Positions 8,341 to 16,441 of a DNA stretch of 64,000 nucleotides are shown here, in pieces (within the stretch, counting starts at the first letter, position 1; each line of letters starts with the position of its first letter). A program made the translations under genes and the position numbers. Where the stretch lies: contig JAXLVB010000002.1 of the NCBI GenBank assembly GCA_046329195.1, forward strand, positions 2,232,001 through 2,296,000, in the 5' to 3' direction. Source of the DNA: JAXLVB01 sp046329195. Lineage in GTDB: Bacteria > Bacteroidota > Bacteroidia > Cytophagales > Spirosomataceae. The notes beneath the pieces are model-generated. The model ran no database searches. It was not told the DNA's origin and worked only from the letters and a program-made list of their open reading frames with translations.

Positions 8341-9300
8341 ATGAAAATTGGCATTATAGGTGGCGCAGGTTATACTGGAGGTGAGTTGTTACGAATTTTG
8401 ATTAACCATCCATCGGCCCAAATCGCCTTTGTACATAGCAAAAGCCAAGCGGGCAAGCCCATTGCGCAGACTCATACCGACCTGCTGGGAGATACCGATT
8501 TGGTATTTACCGACCAACTTGATCCTCAAGCCAGCGAGTTGATTTTTCTATGCTCGGGGCACGGAGAATCCGCCAAGTTTTTGGCCGCAAACCCAGCGTT
8601 TGTCCACCAAAAAATCATTGATTTAAGCACCGATTTTCGGGACGAATCCAATGGCTTTGTGTATGGGCTTCCCGAACTGCAACGGGAACGCATCCAACAA
8701 GCTCTGCACATTGCGAATCCGGGTTGCTTTGCTACGTCTATCGAGTTGGCGCTGCTGCCGTTGGCTCAAGCTGGTTTGCTCCAACACGATGTACACGTGA
8801 GTGCCATTACAGGTAGTACAGGGGCTGGGCAAGCCTTGTCGGCTACTACGCATTTTTCGTGGCGCAACAATAACGTGAGTATTTACAAAGCCTTTACGCA
8901 CCAGCACCTCAAAGAAATCAGAATGTCGGTGCAGAAGCACCAAGTTGGTTTCGATAAGGCCATCCATTTTATCCCTTACCGTGGCGATTTCACCCGAGGG
9001 ATTATGGCCAATGTCTATACGGCGTTTGAGGGAACACTGTCCGATGCACAAGCACTATACCAGCAGTATTATGCTTCGCACCCGTTTACACATGTAAGTA
9101 CACAAGCCATCGACCTAAAGCAGGTGGTCAATACCAACAAGTGTCTGTTGCATCTGGAAGTCCACAACGGTCAGCTCCTCATTACGAGTATCATTGATAA
9201 CCTAACCAAAGGTGCCTCTGGACAAGCCGTTCAGAACATGAATCTCTTAGCTGGATTTGACGAAACAGCAGGCTTACGCCTCAAAAGCCCAGGGTTTTAA
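8341..9300 (+). CDS. argC: N-acetyl(succinyl)-gamma-glutamyl-phosphate reductase
   Basis: Reduces N-acylglutamyl phosphate with NADPH to the semialdehyde, the third arginine step. The 319 residues are a normal short-type ArgC. The Rossmann loop is IGGAGYTGGEL (6-16), and the catalytic cysteine is in NPGCFATS (Cys129). THQHLKEI in the middle carries the conserved histidine. It follows argG after a 120-bp gap filled by a REP-like repeat, and precedes argD by 478 bp. Family assignment is firm; the acyl group is inferred from argF'. Confidence 0.96.
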   Translation: MKIGIIGGAGYTGGELLRILINHPSAQIAFVHSKSQAGKPIAQTHTDLLGDTDLVFTDQLDPQASELIFLCSGHGESAKFLAANPAFVHQKIIDLSTDFRDESNGFVYGLPELQRERIQQALHIANPGCFATSIELALLPLAQAGLLQHDVHVSAITGSTGAGQALSATTHFSWRNNNVSIYKAFTHQHLKEIRMSVQKHQVGFDKAIHFIPYRGDFTRGIMANVYTAFEGTLSDAQALYQQYYASHPFTHVSTQAIDLKQVVNTNKCLLHLEVHNGQLLITSIIDNLTKGASGQAVQNMNLLAGFDETAGLRLKSPGF

Positions 9301-9314
9301 GGCATTGAACTGCA

Positions 9315-9342
9315 ATAAAAAAGCGACCCCAAAGAGCCGCTT
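9315..9342 (-). terminator. intrinsic terminator of a minus-strand small gene
   Basis: On the minus strand AAGCGGCTC pairs with GGGTCGCTT (nine pairs, two of them G-U) around TTTG, and a T run follows at 9320-9315. On the plus strand the same helix has mismatches and no T run. It therefore works for a transcript coming from the small ORF at 9365-9469. Confidence 0.7.
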
Positions 9343-9364
9343 CATGTAAAGTGAATGATTAGAG

Positions 9365-9469
9365 TCAGAATGGAAGTTTGTTCATTAAGCTAAGTTGAAC
9401 GAAAGCTAAAAAGGCAATGAACAAATACAGGTACGCCAAAGCGACCAACTGTTTTGATAATGGTTTCAT
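9365..9469 (-). CDS. putative small membrane protein (34 residues)
   Basis: The ORF reads MKPLSKQLVALAYLYL and ends MNKLPF, with one uninterrupted hydrophobic segment of about 20 residues (8-28) between a basic N-terminus and a short polar tail, as expected for a single-span inner membrane peptide. Support for it being real is positional: a strand-specific terminator lies 23 bp after its stop, and an exact TAACTTTG promoter box lies about 90 bp before its ATG. I recognise no family. It is divergent from argD and convergent with argC. Its function is unknown. Confidence 0.5.
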   Translation of the reverse strand: MKPLSKQLVALAYLYLFIAFLAFVQLSLMNKLPF

Positions 9470-9556
9470 GGGTCTTAAGTTTTAGTGAGACCATTTGATT
9501 ATCAGCACTTTATCATCAGACAGATGCGAGCACTGAAGAATATATAAATTCCGCTG

Positions 9557-9564
9557 CAAAGTTA
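9557..9564 (-). promoter_or_regulatory. candidate -7 box for the small membrane protein gene
   Basis: On the minus strand this is TAACTTTG followed by CAGCGG, the commonest form of the Bacteroidetes -7 element. It lies 88 bp upstream of the ATG at 9469. A TTG at -33 is not evident. Confidence 0.4.
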
Positions 9565-9610
9565 CAACACCTTGAGCTTAGCTTGGAATAGTCATATTAG
9601 TAGAGTACAA

Positions 9611-9663
9611 CAAGTTCTTGATTATTAACAAGCTATTCAGGAAACTTGACGCAAGTTCTTGAT
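9611..9663. promoter_or_regulatory. paired palindromes upstream of argD
   Basis: CAAGTTCTTGAT occurs at 9611-9622 and again at 9652-9663. Each contains the palindrome CAAG-TT-CTTG. The copies are 41 bp apart, close to four helical turns, in the divergent region between argD and the small gene. This is the layout of a two-site operator, but no regulator is known for it. Confidence 0.35.
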
Positions 9664-9778
9664 ATAGTACAATTAATTTTCTACTAAAAATCTAACGAAA
9701 ACATGGATTAGTCCAAGTGCTTTTGACTCGTTTTGACACTCAAAGCGGCTAATTCATACTCAACAACCGTATTTTAGC

Positions 9779-10909
9779 ATGAATCTTTTTAATGTTTACC
9801 CGCTTTATGACATCGAGCCCGTTCGGGCACAAGGCTCCGTATTGTGGGACAAAAACGGGGAACAGTACCTCGATTTGTACGGCGGCCATGCCGTTATTTC
9901 CATTGGCCATTCGCACCCTTATTATGTAGCCAAACTAACCGAACAATTACAACACATTGGGTTTTATTCTAACTCGGTCAAAATCAGCTTGCAAGAAGAA
10001 TTGGCACAAAAACTCGGCGAACTGTCGGGGTATCCAGATTATAGCCTGTTTTTATGTAACTCCGGTGCAGAAGCCAACGAAAACGCCCTGAAGCTAGCTT
10101 CGTTTTATAACGGACGTAAAAAGGTCATTGCCTTTAAAAAAGCCTTTCATGGCCGGACAGCCGGAGCCGTGGCCGTTACAGATAACCCTGCTATTGTGGC
10201 TCCCATCAACTACAACGAGCACGTGAGCTTTTTGCCTCTCAACGACGTAGCAGCCCTCGAAGCAGCCATGAACGACGAAATCTGCGCCGTCATCGTAGAA
10301 GGCATTCAAGGCGTTGGGGGTATCAATGTAGCCTCCGAAGCTTTTTTGCAAGCGGCTCGTCGCTTGTGTGACCAACATGGCGCTTGCCTCATTCTGGACT
10401 CGGTGCAGTGTGGCTATGGTCGTTCGGGAAAATTCTTCTCGCACCAATACGCCAACGTTCACCCTGATTTGATGACCACCGCCAAAGGCATGGGCAACGG
10501 CTTCCCGATTGGTGGGGTGCTGATTGCTCCCAAATTCCAAGCCAAATTTGGTCTATTGGGTACCACCTTCGGAGGCAACCACTTGGCTTGCGCCGCCGCC
10601 GTGGCTGTAGTAGATGTGATTAAGCAAGAAAATCTCATCGAAAACGCCCTCCAAGTCGGCAATTACTTGATGGACAATCTAAAAGGCATGGAAGGCATCA
10701 AAGAGCTTCGAGGACGAGGATTGATGATTGGGATTGAGTTTGAGCAACCTGTTGATTACATTCGTGATACTCTACTCTTTAAACACCATATTTTCTGTGG
10801 CTATGCAGGCAAGCACACCTTGCGTTTGTTGCCAAGCTTGGCTCTCAAACAAGCCGAGGCTGACATTTTCTTAGAAGCATTGCAAGAAGTGATTCAGGTT
10901 ACCGCCTAG
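9779..10909 (+). CDS. argD: acetyl(succinyl)ornithine aminotransferase
   Basis: Converts N-acylglutamate semialdehyde to N-acylornithine with glutamate as amino donor, using PLP. The 376 residues are a class III aminotransferase. The Schiff-base lysine is K236 in TTAKGMGNGFPIGG, and CNSGAEANENALK (93-105) is the PLP phosphate region. The usual DEVQTG motif reads DSVQCG at 207-212, keeping the Asp and Gln that contact PLP but replacing the Glu. It lies 121 bp before argF'. Start chosen at the only ATG consistent with the family N-terminus (MNLFNVYPLYDIEPV). Confidence 0.95.
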   Translation: MNLFNVYPLYDIEPVRAQGSVLWDKNGEQYLDLYGGHAVISIGHSHPYYVAKLTEQLQHIGFYSNSVKISLQEELAQKLGELSGYPDYSLFLCNSGAEANENALKLASFYNGRKKVIAFKKAFHGRTAGAVAVTDNPAIVAPINYNEHVSFLPLNDVAALEAAMNDEICAVIVEGIQGVGGINVASEAFLQAARRLCDQHGACLILDSVQCGYGRSGKFFSHQYANVHPDLMTTAKGMGNGFPIGGVLIAPKFQAKFGLLGTTFGGNHLACAAAVAVVDVIKQENLIENALQVGNYLMDNLKGMEGIKELRGRGLMIGIEFEQPVDYIRDTLLFKHHIFCGYAGKHTLRLLPSLALKQAEADIFLEALQEVIQVTA

Positions 10910-11030
10910 CGAGTCCATCACTCAAGGCGGACGGCAAGTCTGATAGAATCGCAATTTACTAAACACCCAATTAAGAGGCATATTGCCCACTGTATCCATC
11001 CTAAACGACCCCACGGGGAGTCAAGAACTC

Positions 11031-12005
11031 ATGAATCAATTTTTCTCTGTTCACGACGTACACAACCTTACCAGTTTGGTGCAAGAAGCACTCATTCAAA
11101 AGAAAGTTCCGTTTGCCGATAAGCACTTAGGCAAGAACAAAACCATCGGGTTACTTTTTTTTAATTCCAGTCTGCGGACTCGCCTAAGTACGCAGCGAGC
11201 AGCGCAAAACTTAGGGATGGAAGTAATCGTGATGAACGTCACTCAAGATTCGTGGGGCTTGGAGTTTGAAGATGGCGTAGTGATGAACGGCGACAAGGCC
11301 GAGCACGTCAAAGAAGCAGCTGCTGTGATTGGTCAGTATTGCGACGTGGTGGGCGTACGGAGCTTCCCCTCCTTGACCGATCGTGAGAAAGACTATTCTG
11401 AGCAGGTATTCAACCAGTTTAAGAAATACGTGGGGGTACCTCTTATTAGCTTGGAATCGGCTACACGGCATCCGCTTCAGTCGCTTACTGACCTGATTAC
11501 CATTACCGAACACAAAACCAAGCCACGTCCCAAGGTAGTACTCACTTGGGCGCCCCACGTCAAGGCGTTGCCACAGTGCGTACCGAATTCGTTTGCCGAA
11601 TGGATGAATGCCGCCGACGTGGATTTTGTGATTACCCACCCTAAGGGCTATGAACTAGCACCTGAGTTTTCGGGAAATGCCTACCTCACCCACGACCAAC
11701 GAGAAGCCTTTGATGGCGCCGATTTTATTTATGCCAAAAACTGGTCGTCTTACACCGACTACGGCAAAATCTTGAGTCAAGACCCTGATTGGATGGTAAC
11801 TACCGACAAAATGGCCTTGACCAACCAAGCCAAATTCATGCACTGTTTGCCCGTTCGGCGCAACGTGGTGGTTGAAGACGCCGTGATTGACTCGCCCAAC
11901 TCGATAGTGGTACAACAAGCCGCCAATCGGGTGTGGGCAGCGCAGGCCGTACTCAAGCGCATGTTGCTCCACCAAATGAAACAACAATCACCGTATTTGT
12001 TTTAA
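11031..12005 (+). CDS. argF': N-succinylornithine carbamoyltransferase
   Basis: Carbamoylates an N-acylated ornithine with carbamoyl phosphate, giving N-acylcitrulline. With the ATG at 11031 it has 324 residues. Carbamoyl phosphate motifs are NSSLRTRLSTQ near 45-55 and HPLQS in the middle; the C-terminal HCLPVRRN loop is present. The specificity position is Ala90 in NGDKAEH, aligned with Pro90 of Bacteroides fragilis SOTCase and Glu92 of Xanthomonas AOTCase. Replacing that Glu by Ala, Ser, Pro or Val is known to switch AOTCase to succinylornithine, so succinyl specificity is predicted. A TTG at 10983 would add 16 unlikely residues. Confidence 0.92.
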   Translation: MNQFFSVHDVHNLTSLVQEALIQKKVPFADKHLGKNKTIGLLFFNSSLRTRLSTQRAAQNLGMEVIVMNVTQDSWGLEFEDGVVMNGDKAEHVKEAAAVIGQYCDVVGVRSFPSLTDREKDYSEQVFNQFKKYVGVPLISLESATRHPLQSLTDLITITEHKTKPRPKVVLTWAPHVKALPQCVPNSFAEWMNAADVDFVITHPKGYELAPEFSGNAYLTHDQREAFDGADFIYAKNWSSYTDYGKILSQDPDWMVTTDKMALTNQAKFMHCLPVRRNVVVEDAVIDSPNSIVVQQAANRVWAAQAVLKRMLLHQMKQQSPYLF

Positions 12006-12256
12006 AGGTAAAAGTTACCCATCAAGAGGTGTAGAACAAGTAAGTCAAACGTGTCCAAAAAGAGAGTACTAGTGCTCCCTTTTGCGATGAAAAGAAACAA
12101 TAGCTGAACTTGTTCTGCACCCTGAAAAATAGGTTAGGCGTATTGTTGAAAGAAGATTGTATTACCAACAATACAACAAATACGACCGAAGCGACAGACT
12201 TAATAAGGTATAATTTCTTCTTGATAATTACAAAACACTATTCCATTAAACTATTC

Positions 12257-12330
12257 TACCACCGAGTATCACATCATCTAAAACTCTGTGAAACTCAGTG
12301 GATTTTTAACCTTTGTGTTACTCCGTGGTA
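12257..12330. repeat. imperfect inverted repeat of the CTCTGTG/CTCCGTGG type
   Basis: TACCACCGAGTATCACA (12257-12273) is complementary, with two mismatches, to TGTGTTACTCCGTGGTA (12314-12330). The inside repeats the same motif again as ACTCTGTG and ACTCAGTGG (12283-12300). It looks like a small palindromic element. The rest of the 12006-12440 gap is AT-rich and holds no supported gene. Confidence 0.45.
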
Positions 12331-12440
12331 AAATATAATATCAATTTTTTTACTTTTACCTACTAATCAAAATAAGCATAATATTCACTAAAGAATTTTC
12401 GGATATTTTAAATGATATGCTACTTTAAAATTTAAACATT

Positions 12441-13376
12441 ATGCAAACAAATCCGAAAGTGTTTATTTCCTATGCATGGGAAAGTGATGAATTAAAAGAT
12501 TGGGTCAAGAACTTAGCAATTAAATTACGAAATAATGGGATAGACGCTAAACTTGACCAATGGGAAGTCTTACCAGGCGACCAAATGCCTTACTTCATGG
12601 AAAAGTCAGTTAGAGAAAATGACTATGTGCTTCTAATTTGTACACCTAAGTATAAGACAAAATCTGAAAATAGAATTGGCGGTGTAGGTTACGAAGGAGA
12701 TATTATGACGGCTGAAGTGTTACAGAATGCAAAACATCGGAAGTTTATTCCAATATTGCAATCGGGAGATAAAGACAATTCTGTTCCATCATGGCTAAAA
12801 GGTAAATATTTTATTGATCTTTCAAATCAAACGCATTTTGAAAAAAATTTTGAAGACCTACTAACTACAGTTTTTAACATTAGAGAAGTTGCACCAACAA
12901 TCGGTCAAATCCCAAATAAATTTCAAAAACAAGTTGTCACTAACTTGGAAATTCAACAACCTGAACAAGAAATTAGAATTAAAGGAATTGTAGTTGATGA
13001 AGTAACTCAACCATTAAATGATGGTTCAGGAGGAAGTGCTTTATATAAAATTCCTTTTGAACTTAATAAACGACCCAGTTCTGAATGGATAGGTTTATTC
13101 ATTCAATCTTTTAATCGACCACCTGAATTTACTTCAATGCACAGACCAGGCATCGCTTCGGTTTATGATAATAAAATCTATTTAGACGGAACAACAATAG
13201 AAGAAGTTGAACGATATCATAAGAAGACATTAAAATTAGCAGTTGATATAGCAAATAGGACTTATTCCCAAATTCAAGCTAGGAGAAAACAAGAAGAAGA
13301 AGAAGAAAGATTAAGAAAAGAACAGCACCAAAAGAAAATTGATGACATAAGCAAACGAATCAGTTTTGATGACTAA
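12441..13376 (+). CDS. SEFIR-domain (TIR-like) protein
   Basis: The first 140 residues are a SEFIR domain, a relative of TIR: VFISYAWESDELKDWV (7-22), LDQWEVLPGDQMPYFMEKS, VLLICTPKYK and GGVGYEGDIMTAEV. A middle region of about 120 residues is unassigned, and the C-terminus (about 275-305) is a highly charged coiled coil. No signal or membrane segment is present, so it is cytoplasmic. Proteins of this type in bacteria are often immune sensors or effectors. Its base composition is clearly more AT-rich than its neighbours, suggesting transfer. A trypsin-like protease gene follows 246 bp later on the same strand. Domain call is strong; the defence role is inferred. Confidence 0.85.
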   Translation: MQTNPKVFISYAWESDELKDWVKNLAIKLRNNGIDAKLDQWEVLPGDQMPYFMEKSVRENDYVLLICTPKYKTKSENRIGGVGYEGDIMTAEVLQNAKHRKFIPILQSGDKDNSVPSWLKGKYFIDLSNQTHFEKNFEDLLTTVFNIREVAPTIGQIPNKFQKQVVTNLEIQQPEQEIRIKGIVVDEVTQPLNDGSGGSALYKIPFELNKRPSSEWIGLFIQSFNRPPEFTSMHRPGIASVYDNKIYLDGTTIEEVERYHKKTLKLAVDIANRTYSQIQARRKQEEEEERLRKEQHQKKIDDISKRISFDD

Positions 13377-13622
13377 TGGCGTACAACATTTAATATTGAA
13401 AGACAACGGCTTTTTGTCATTAATGCACTTTCAGTGGCAGATAATCCTGACCAGTAGAATTAAATCATAAGTTTTTATATCCTTAGCAGCACTTAACAGA
13501 AGGAACAATAAAACAGCCACGTTGACAATATTTTCCAGTTCAACTAACTCTGAAACTTCCCGCACCCTTATAAACGTTATTGTACCATACGATTTAGTTG
13601 AATACCTCAACCCCTCTCGCTC

Positions 13623-14507
13623 ATGTTTGTTTCTGCCATCGAAAAAGTTGATTTGTTTACCCGTCCTATTCATTCCATCATCCGAAATTATGGAACCAAC
13701 GAGGCCTCACCTGGCAGTGCCACGCTTTTTTTTGTGAACGAACAAGCCTGCGCCGTCACGTGTAAGCACGTAGTGGAGCTTATTCTGAATGCAGAGGCGA
13801 TTCATCAAAACTACCAGAAGTTCAAAAATGAGGCGGCAGCGCTGTCTAAAAATGGTGAATATTGGCAACGCATGGCTCTTTTAGAAGCTAAGTACGGGTA
13901 TCGTTCGGGGGTGATGGTTCGGATCAAGAACAACTTCTATAATTCGGTTGTGAACTTTTCAAAACTCACCATCCACCTACATCCCGTGTATGACTTGGCT
14001 ATCATTCGGTTTGAAAATGCCTCTAACCATCTGTATGCAGGCCACGCCGTTTTTCTCAAAGACAGCGCTCAGGCCAAGCAAGGCAAATACCTCTGTCGTT
14101 TGGGCTATCCTTTTCCAGAGTTTACTAACTTTAAATACAACCCAACTTCCGACGACATTGAGTGGACCAACATCGGCAACCCAGCCACCCCTCGCTTTCC
14201 GATTGACGGCATTATTACTCGTCATTTATCTGACAATCAAGGTATTTGGGGGCTTGAAATGAGCACACCCGGACTTCGAGGGCAGAGTGGCGGACCGCTT
14301 TTTGATGAACACGGCATTGTGTATGGGATGCAAAGCTCCACCAAGCACCTCCATTTGGGCTTTGACCTGCACGACATCACTGTCAATGTCAATGGCGTGC
14401 CTACCACCGTATCTAACTATCCGTTCTTACACGTAGGCCAGTGCATTCATGTCGAGGTAATCAAGTCATTTTTGAAGCAAAATGGCGTCAAATATTACGA
14501 AGCCTAA
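13623..14507 (+). CDS. cytoplasmic trypsin-like serine protease
   Basis: 294 residues with a chymotrypsin-like fold. The triad is visible as His49 in VTCKHVVEL, Asp124 in PVYDLAIIRF and Ser222 in GLRGQSGGPLF. An insertion between His and Asp (about 55-110) is helical in character. No signal peptide or membrane segment is seen, so it probably acts inside the cell, unlike HtrA-type proteases, and it has no PDZ domain. Genes of this sort occur beside TIR, SEFIR and other immune-type domains. It follows the SEFIR gene and overlaps the next gene tail to tail by 4 bp. Substrate is unknown. Confidence 0.8.
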   Translation: MFVSAIEKVDLFTRPIHSIIRNYGTNEASPGSATLFFVNEQACAVTCKHVVELILNAEAIHQNYQKFKNEAAALSKNGEYWQRMALLEAKYGYRSGVMVRIKNNFYNSVVNFSKLTIHLHPVYDLAIIRFENASNHLYAGHAVFLKDSAQAKQGKYLCRLGYPFPEFTNFKYNPTSDDIEWTNIGNPATPRFPIDGIITRHLSDNQGIWGLEMSTPGLRGQSGGPLFDEHGIVYGMQSSTKHLHLGFDLHDITVNVNGVPTTVSNYPFLHVGQCIHVEVIKSFLKQNGVKYYEA

Positions 14508-15301
14508 GGCTGCTTACCCGAATTTCTGAACGCCGATTCAAATGCCTCGCCTGCTTCTAAGCGCTTTACTAAAGCCAACAGCGACTGTTTTGCCCCCTTC
14601 TGAAGCCACCAAGCTACGGCTTTACCAGCAGTGAGGTAGGCTTTTAGTTGTTGATAATAATTACCAGCAAAGAAATTTCGAGAAGAGCTTAACCCCTCTA
14701 AACGGGGGGCTGTTTTGCCGTTTTGGGTGTAGGTAAGCCATTGTTTCTGAAATACTTGATAACGCCATGAAACATGGGGGGTACTGAATCGGTAGTCCAC
14801 CATCAGGGCGAGCCCTTCATCAAACCAAGCAGGAATCTGCTGCGACGACACCCACCAGCCTAGCCTTCGGTAGAGCTCTTCGTGCATCATTTCGTGTGCC
14901 AGCACATCGGCATTCCATTCATGCAGCACAATCCACGAGCCAAAAGGGCTACGAATGTGTGCGCCAACGGCATCGCCTTCCAATGCAAAATTACCGAATG
15001 GAGAATAGCCATGACCCGCAAAAATAATAGGACAATCTCCTACCCTACTCCCCCACAGGCGCCTGACTCGGCCCCGTGCTTCTGCTACTCTTTGAAAAAA
15101 CGCCGAATCCATTGAATGTCGCCGAGCGGCATTGGAGTTGAAGTGCATCTCTTGAGGAATCCAGATATTGGGTTGAATCTCCACATAGCCCCTCCAGCCA
15201 ATAGTCTGGCAACGCCACACTTGCGGAAACCACCAAAGATAAGCAATCGGAACAGCCAGTACAATCAAGCCAATGCGTAGCCAAAAACGTTTTTGCTTCA
15301 T
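14504..15301 (-). CDS. membrane-anchored zinc metallopeptidase-like protein
   Basis: 265 residues from the ATG at 15301 (a TTG at 15310 is less likely). One N-terminal membrane segment (about 7-26) is followed by an extracytoplasmic domain. HEMMH at 136-140 is an HExxH zinc site, and FDEGLA supplies the third ligand Glu162, the gluzincin pattern of peptidase MA-like proteins. The C-terminus is typical of that group (AVAWWLQKGAKQSLLALVKRL is similar in style). It is convergent with the protease gene and divergent from the flavoprotein at 15397. Substrate unknown. Confidence 0.7.
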   Translation of the reverse strand: MKQKRFWLRIGLIVLAVPIAYLWWFPQVWRCQTIGWRGYVEIQPNIWIPQEMHFNSNAARRHSMDSAFFQRVAEARGRVRRLWGSRVGDCPIIFAGHGYSPFGNFALEGDAVGAHIRSPFGSWIVLHEWNADVLAHEMMHEELYRRLGWWVSSQQIPAWFDEGLALMVDYRFSTPHVSWRYQVFQKQWLTYTQNGKTAPRLEGLSSSRNFFAGNYYQQLKAYLTAGKAVAWWLQKGAKQSLLALVKRLEAGEAFESAFRNSGKQP

Positions 15302-15396
15302 TTTTTTCAAACAACTCCCTCCGTTCTAAGGTTCTTTCAAGAGCAGAATATTACCGCTAGCTCATCGGATTAGCAATTTACTCAACTTTTATTCCA

Positions 15397-16353
15397 ATGC
15401 CCCAATCCTGTTTAATAGTTGGTGCTGGTTTGGCAGGACTAACCGCCGCTTATTACCTTAGCCAACAAGGCCATCCAGTTACGGTGTTAGACAAAGGCAA
15501 GGGCGTCGGAGGGCGGCTGGCCAGCAAGACCATCGCTGGAGCTCGCTTTGACTACGGCGCTCAATACTTTTCTGCCAAATCACCCGAATTTCAGCACTTG
15601 GTCCAGCAATTGGAGCAAGCAAAGATAGTAAGTGCTTGGCGTCCTAACCCATCGTTTAGTAATGACCGCTACATTGGTAATCACGGTATGAGCAGTATCG
15701 CCAAACAATTGGCGAAAGGGCTTCAAGTCCATACAACAGAAAAAGTCATTCTTTTACAAGCGATTGCTACAGGTGTAAGGGCCACCACGGAGTCGGGTAA
15801 TACATATGAGGCCGACCAATTGGTCTTGACGATGCCTGTACCCCAAAGCCTCGCCTTGTTGACACAAAGCCAGTTAACGCTTAGCTCCGAAGTGGCCTCA
15901 GCCTTATCGGCTATTGACTATGAGCCGTGTATTGCATTGATGGTGGCGCTTCGTGGTCCAAGCCAATTGCCAGCATCAGGAAGCGTTACCTTGGAGCATT
16001 CGGCTATTGCTTGGATAGCCGACAATTTCAAAAAAGGAATCTCGCCGCTGCCTAGTGTCACCATTCATGCCAATGCTACCTTTAGTCGAACACATTTTGA
16101 TGACCCGCTAGAGCAAACCACTCAACGACTCCTTGCCGAAGCCGCTCCTTGGCTACCAGAAGAAGTCTTCTCCGACTATCGCATACATCGGTGGCGTTAT
16201 AGTTTGGCGCACCAACGGCACCCAGCACCCTATCTACTGGAGCATTTACCCTTTGCTGTCTATTTTGCAGGCGATGCTTTTGGCGAAGGCAATGTAGAGG
16301 GCGCTTACTTATCTGGCAAAGCAGTCGCAGAATCTATCCAAAAATTACCATAA
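15397..16353 (+). CDS. renalase-like FAD-dependent oxidoreductase
   Basis: 318 residues of the flavin amine oxidase superfamily. The FAD loop is VGAGLAGLTAAYYLS near residues 8-22, followed by DKGKGVGGRLA and FDYGAQYFSA, a signature shared with renalase-type enzymes. The C-terminal FAD motif is YFAGDAFGEGNVEGAYLSG. No signal peptide is present. The substrate cannot be told; renalases oxidise dihydro isomers of NAD(P)H, and this protein may do the same. It stands alone between the metallopeptidase and the lipoprotein. Confidence 0.8.
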   Translation: MPQSCLIVGAGLAGLTAAYYLSQQGHPVTVLDKGKGVGGRLASKTIAGARFDYGAQYFSAKSPEFQHLVQQLEQAKIVSAWRPNPSFSNDRYIGNHGMSSIAKQLAKGLQVHTTEKVILLQAIATGVRATTESGNTYEADQLVLTMPVPQSLALLTQSQLTLSSEVASALSAIDYEPCIALMVALRGPSQLPASGSVTLEHSAIAWIADNFKKGISPLPSVTIHANATFSRTHFDDPLEQTTQRLLAEAAPWLPEEVFSDYRIHRWRYSLAHQRHPAPYLLEHLPFAVYFAGDAFGEGNVEGAYLSGKAVAESIQKLP

Positions 16354-16441
16354 ATTTTATGTTTTTCCGTTTTTACATGCAACCCTTTTTCAAACCTACT
16401 GGTCTAAGCTATTGAAAACCCAATTTCGAGCATTCGGAACT

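Noticed and set aside
10983..11030. TTG start extending ArgF' by 16 residues
   Set aside because: The family starts at the ATG at 11031, which also makes the specificity residue number 90 as in B. fragilis.
12110..12331. 73-codon open frame in the gap before the SEFIR gene
   Set aside because: It runs through the inverted repeat at 12257-12330, has no coding-like composition and no promoter or terminator around it.
13431..13673. 80-codon minus-strand open frame between the SEFIR and protease genes
   Set aside because: It overlaps the protease start, and its hydrophobic stretch comes from AT-rich DNA; nothing else supports it.
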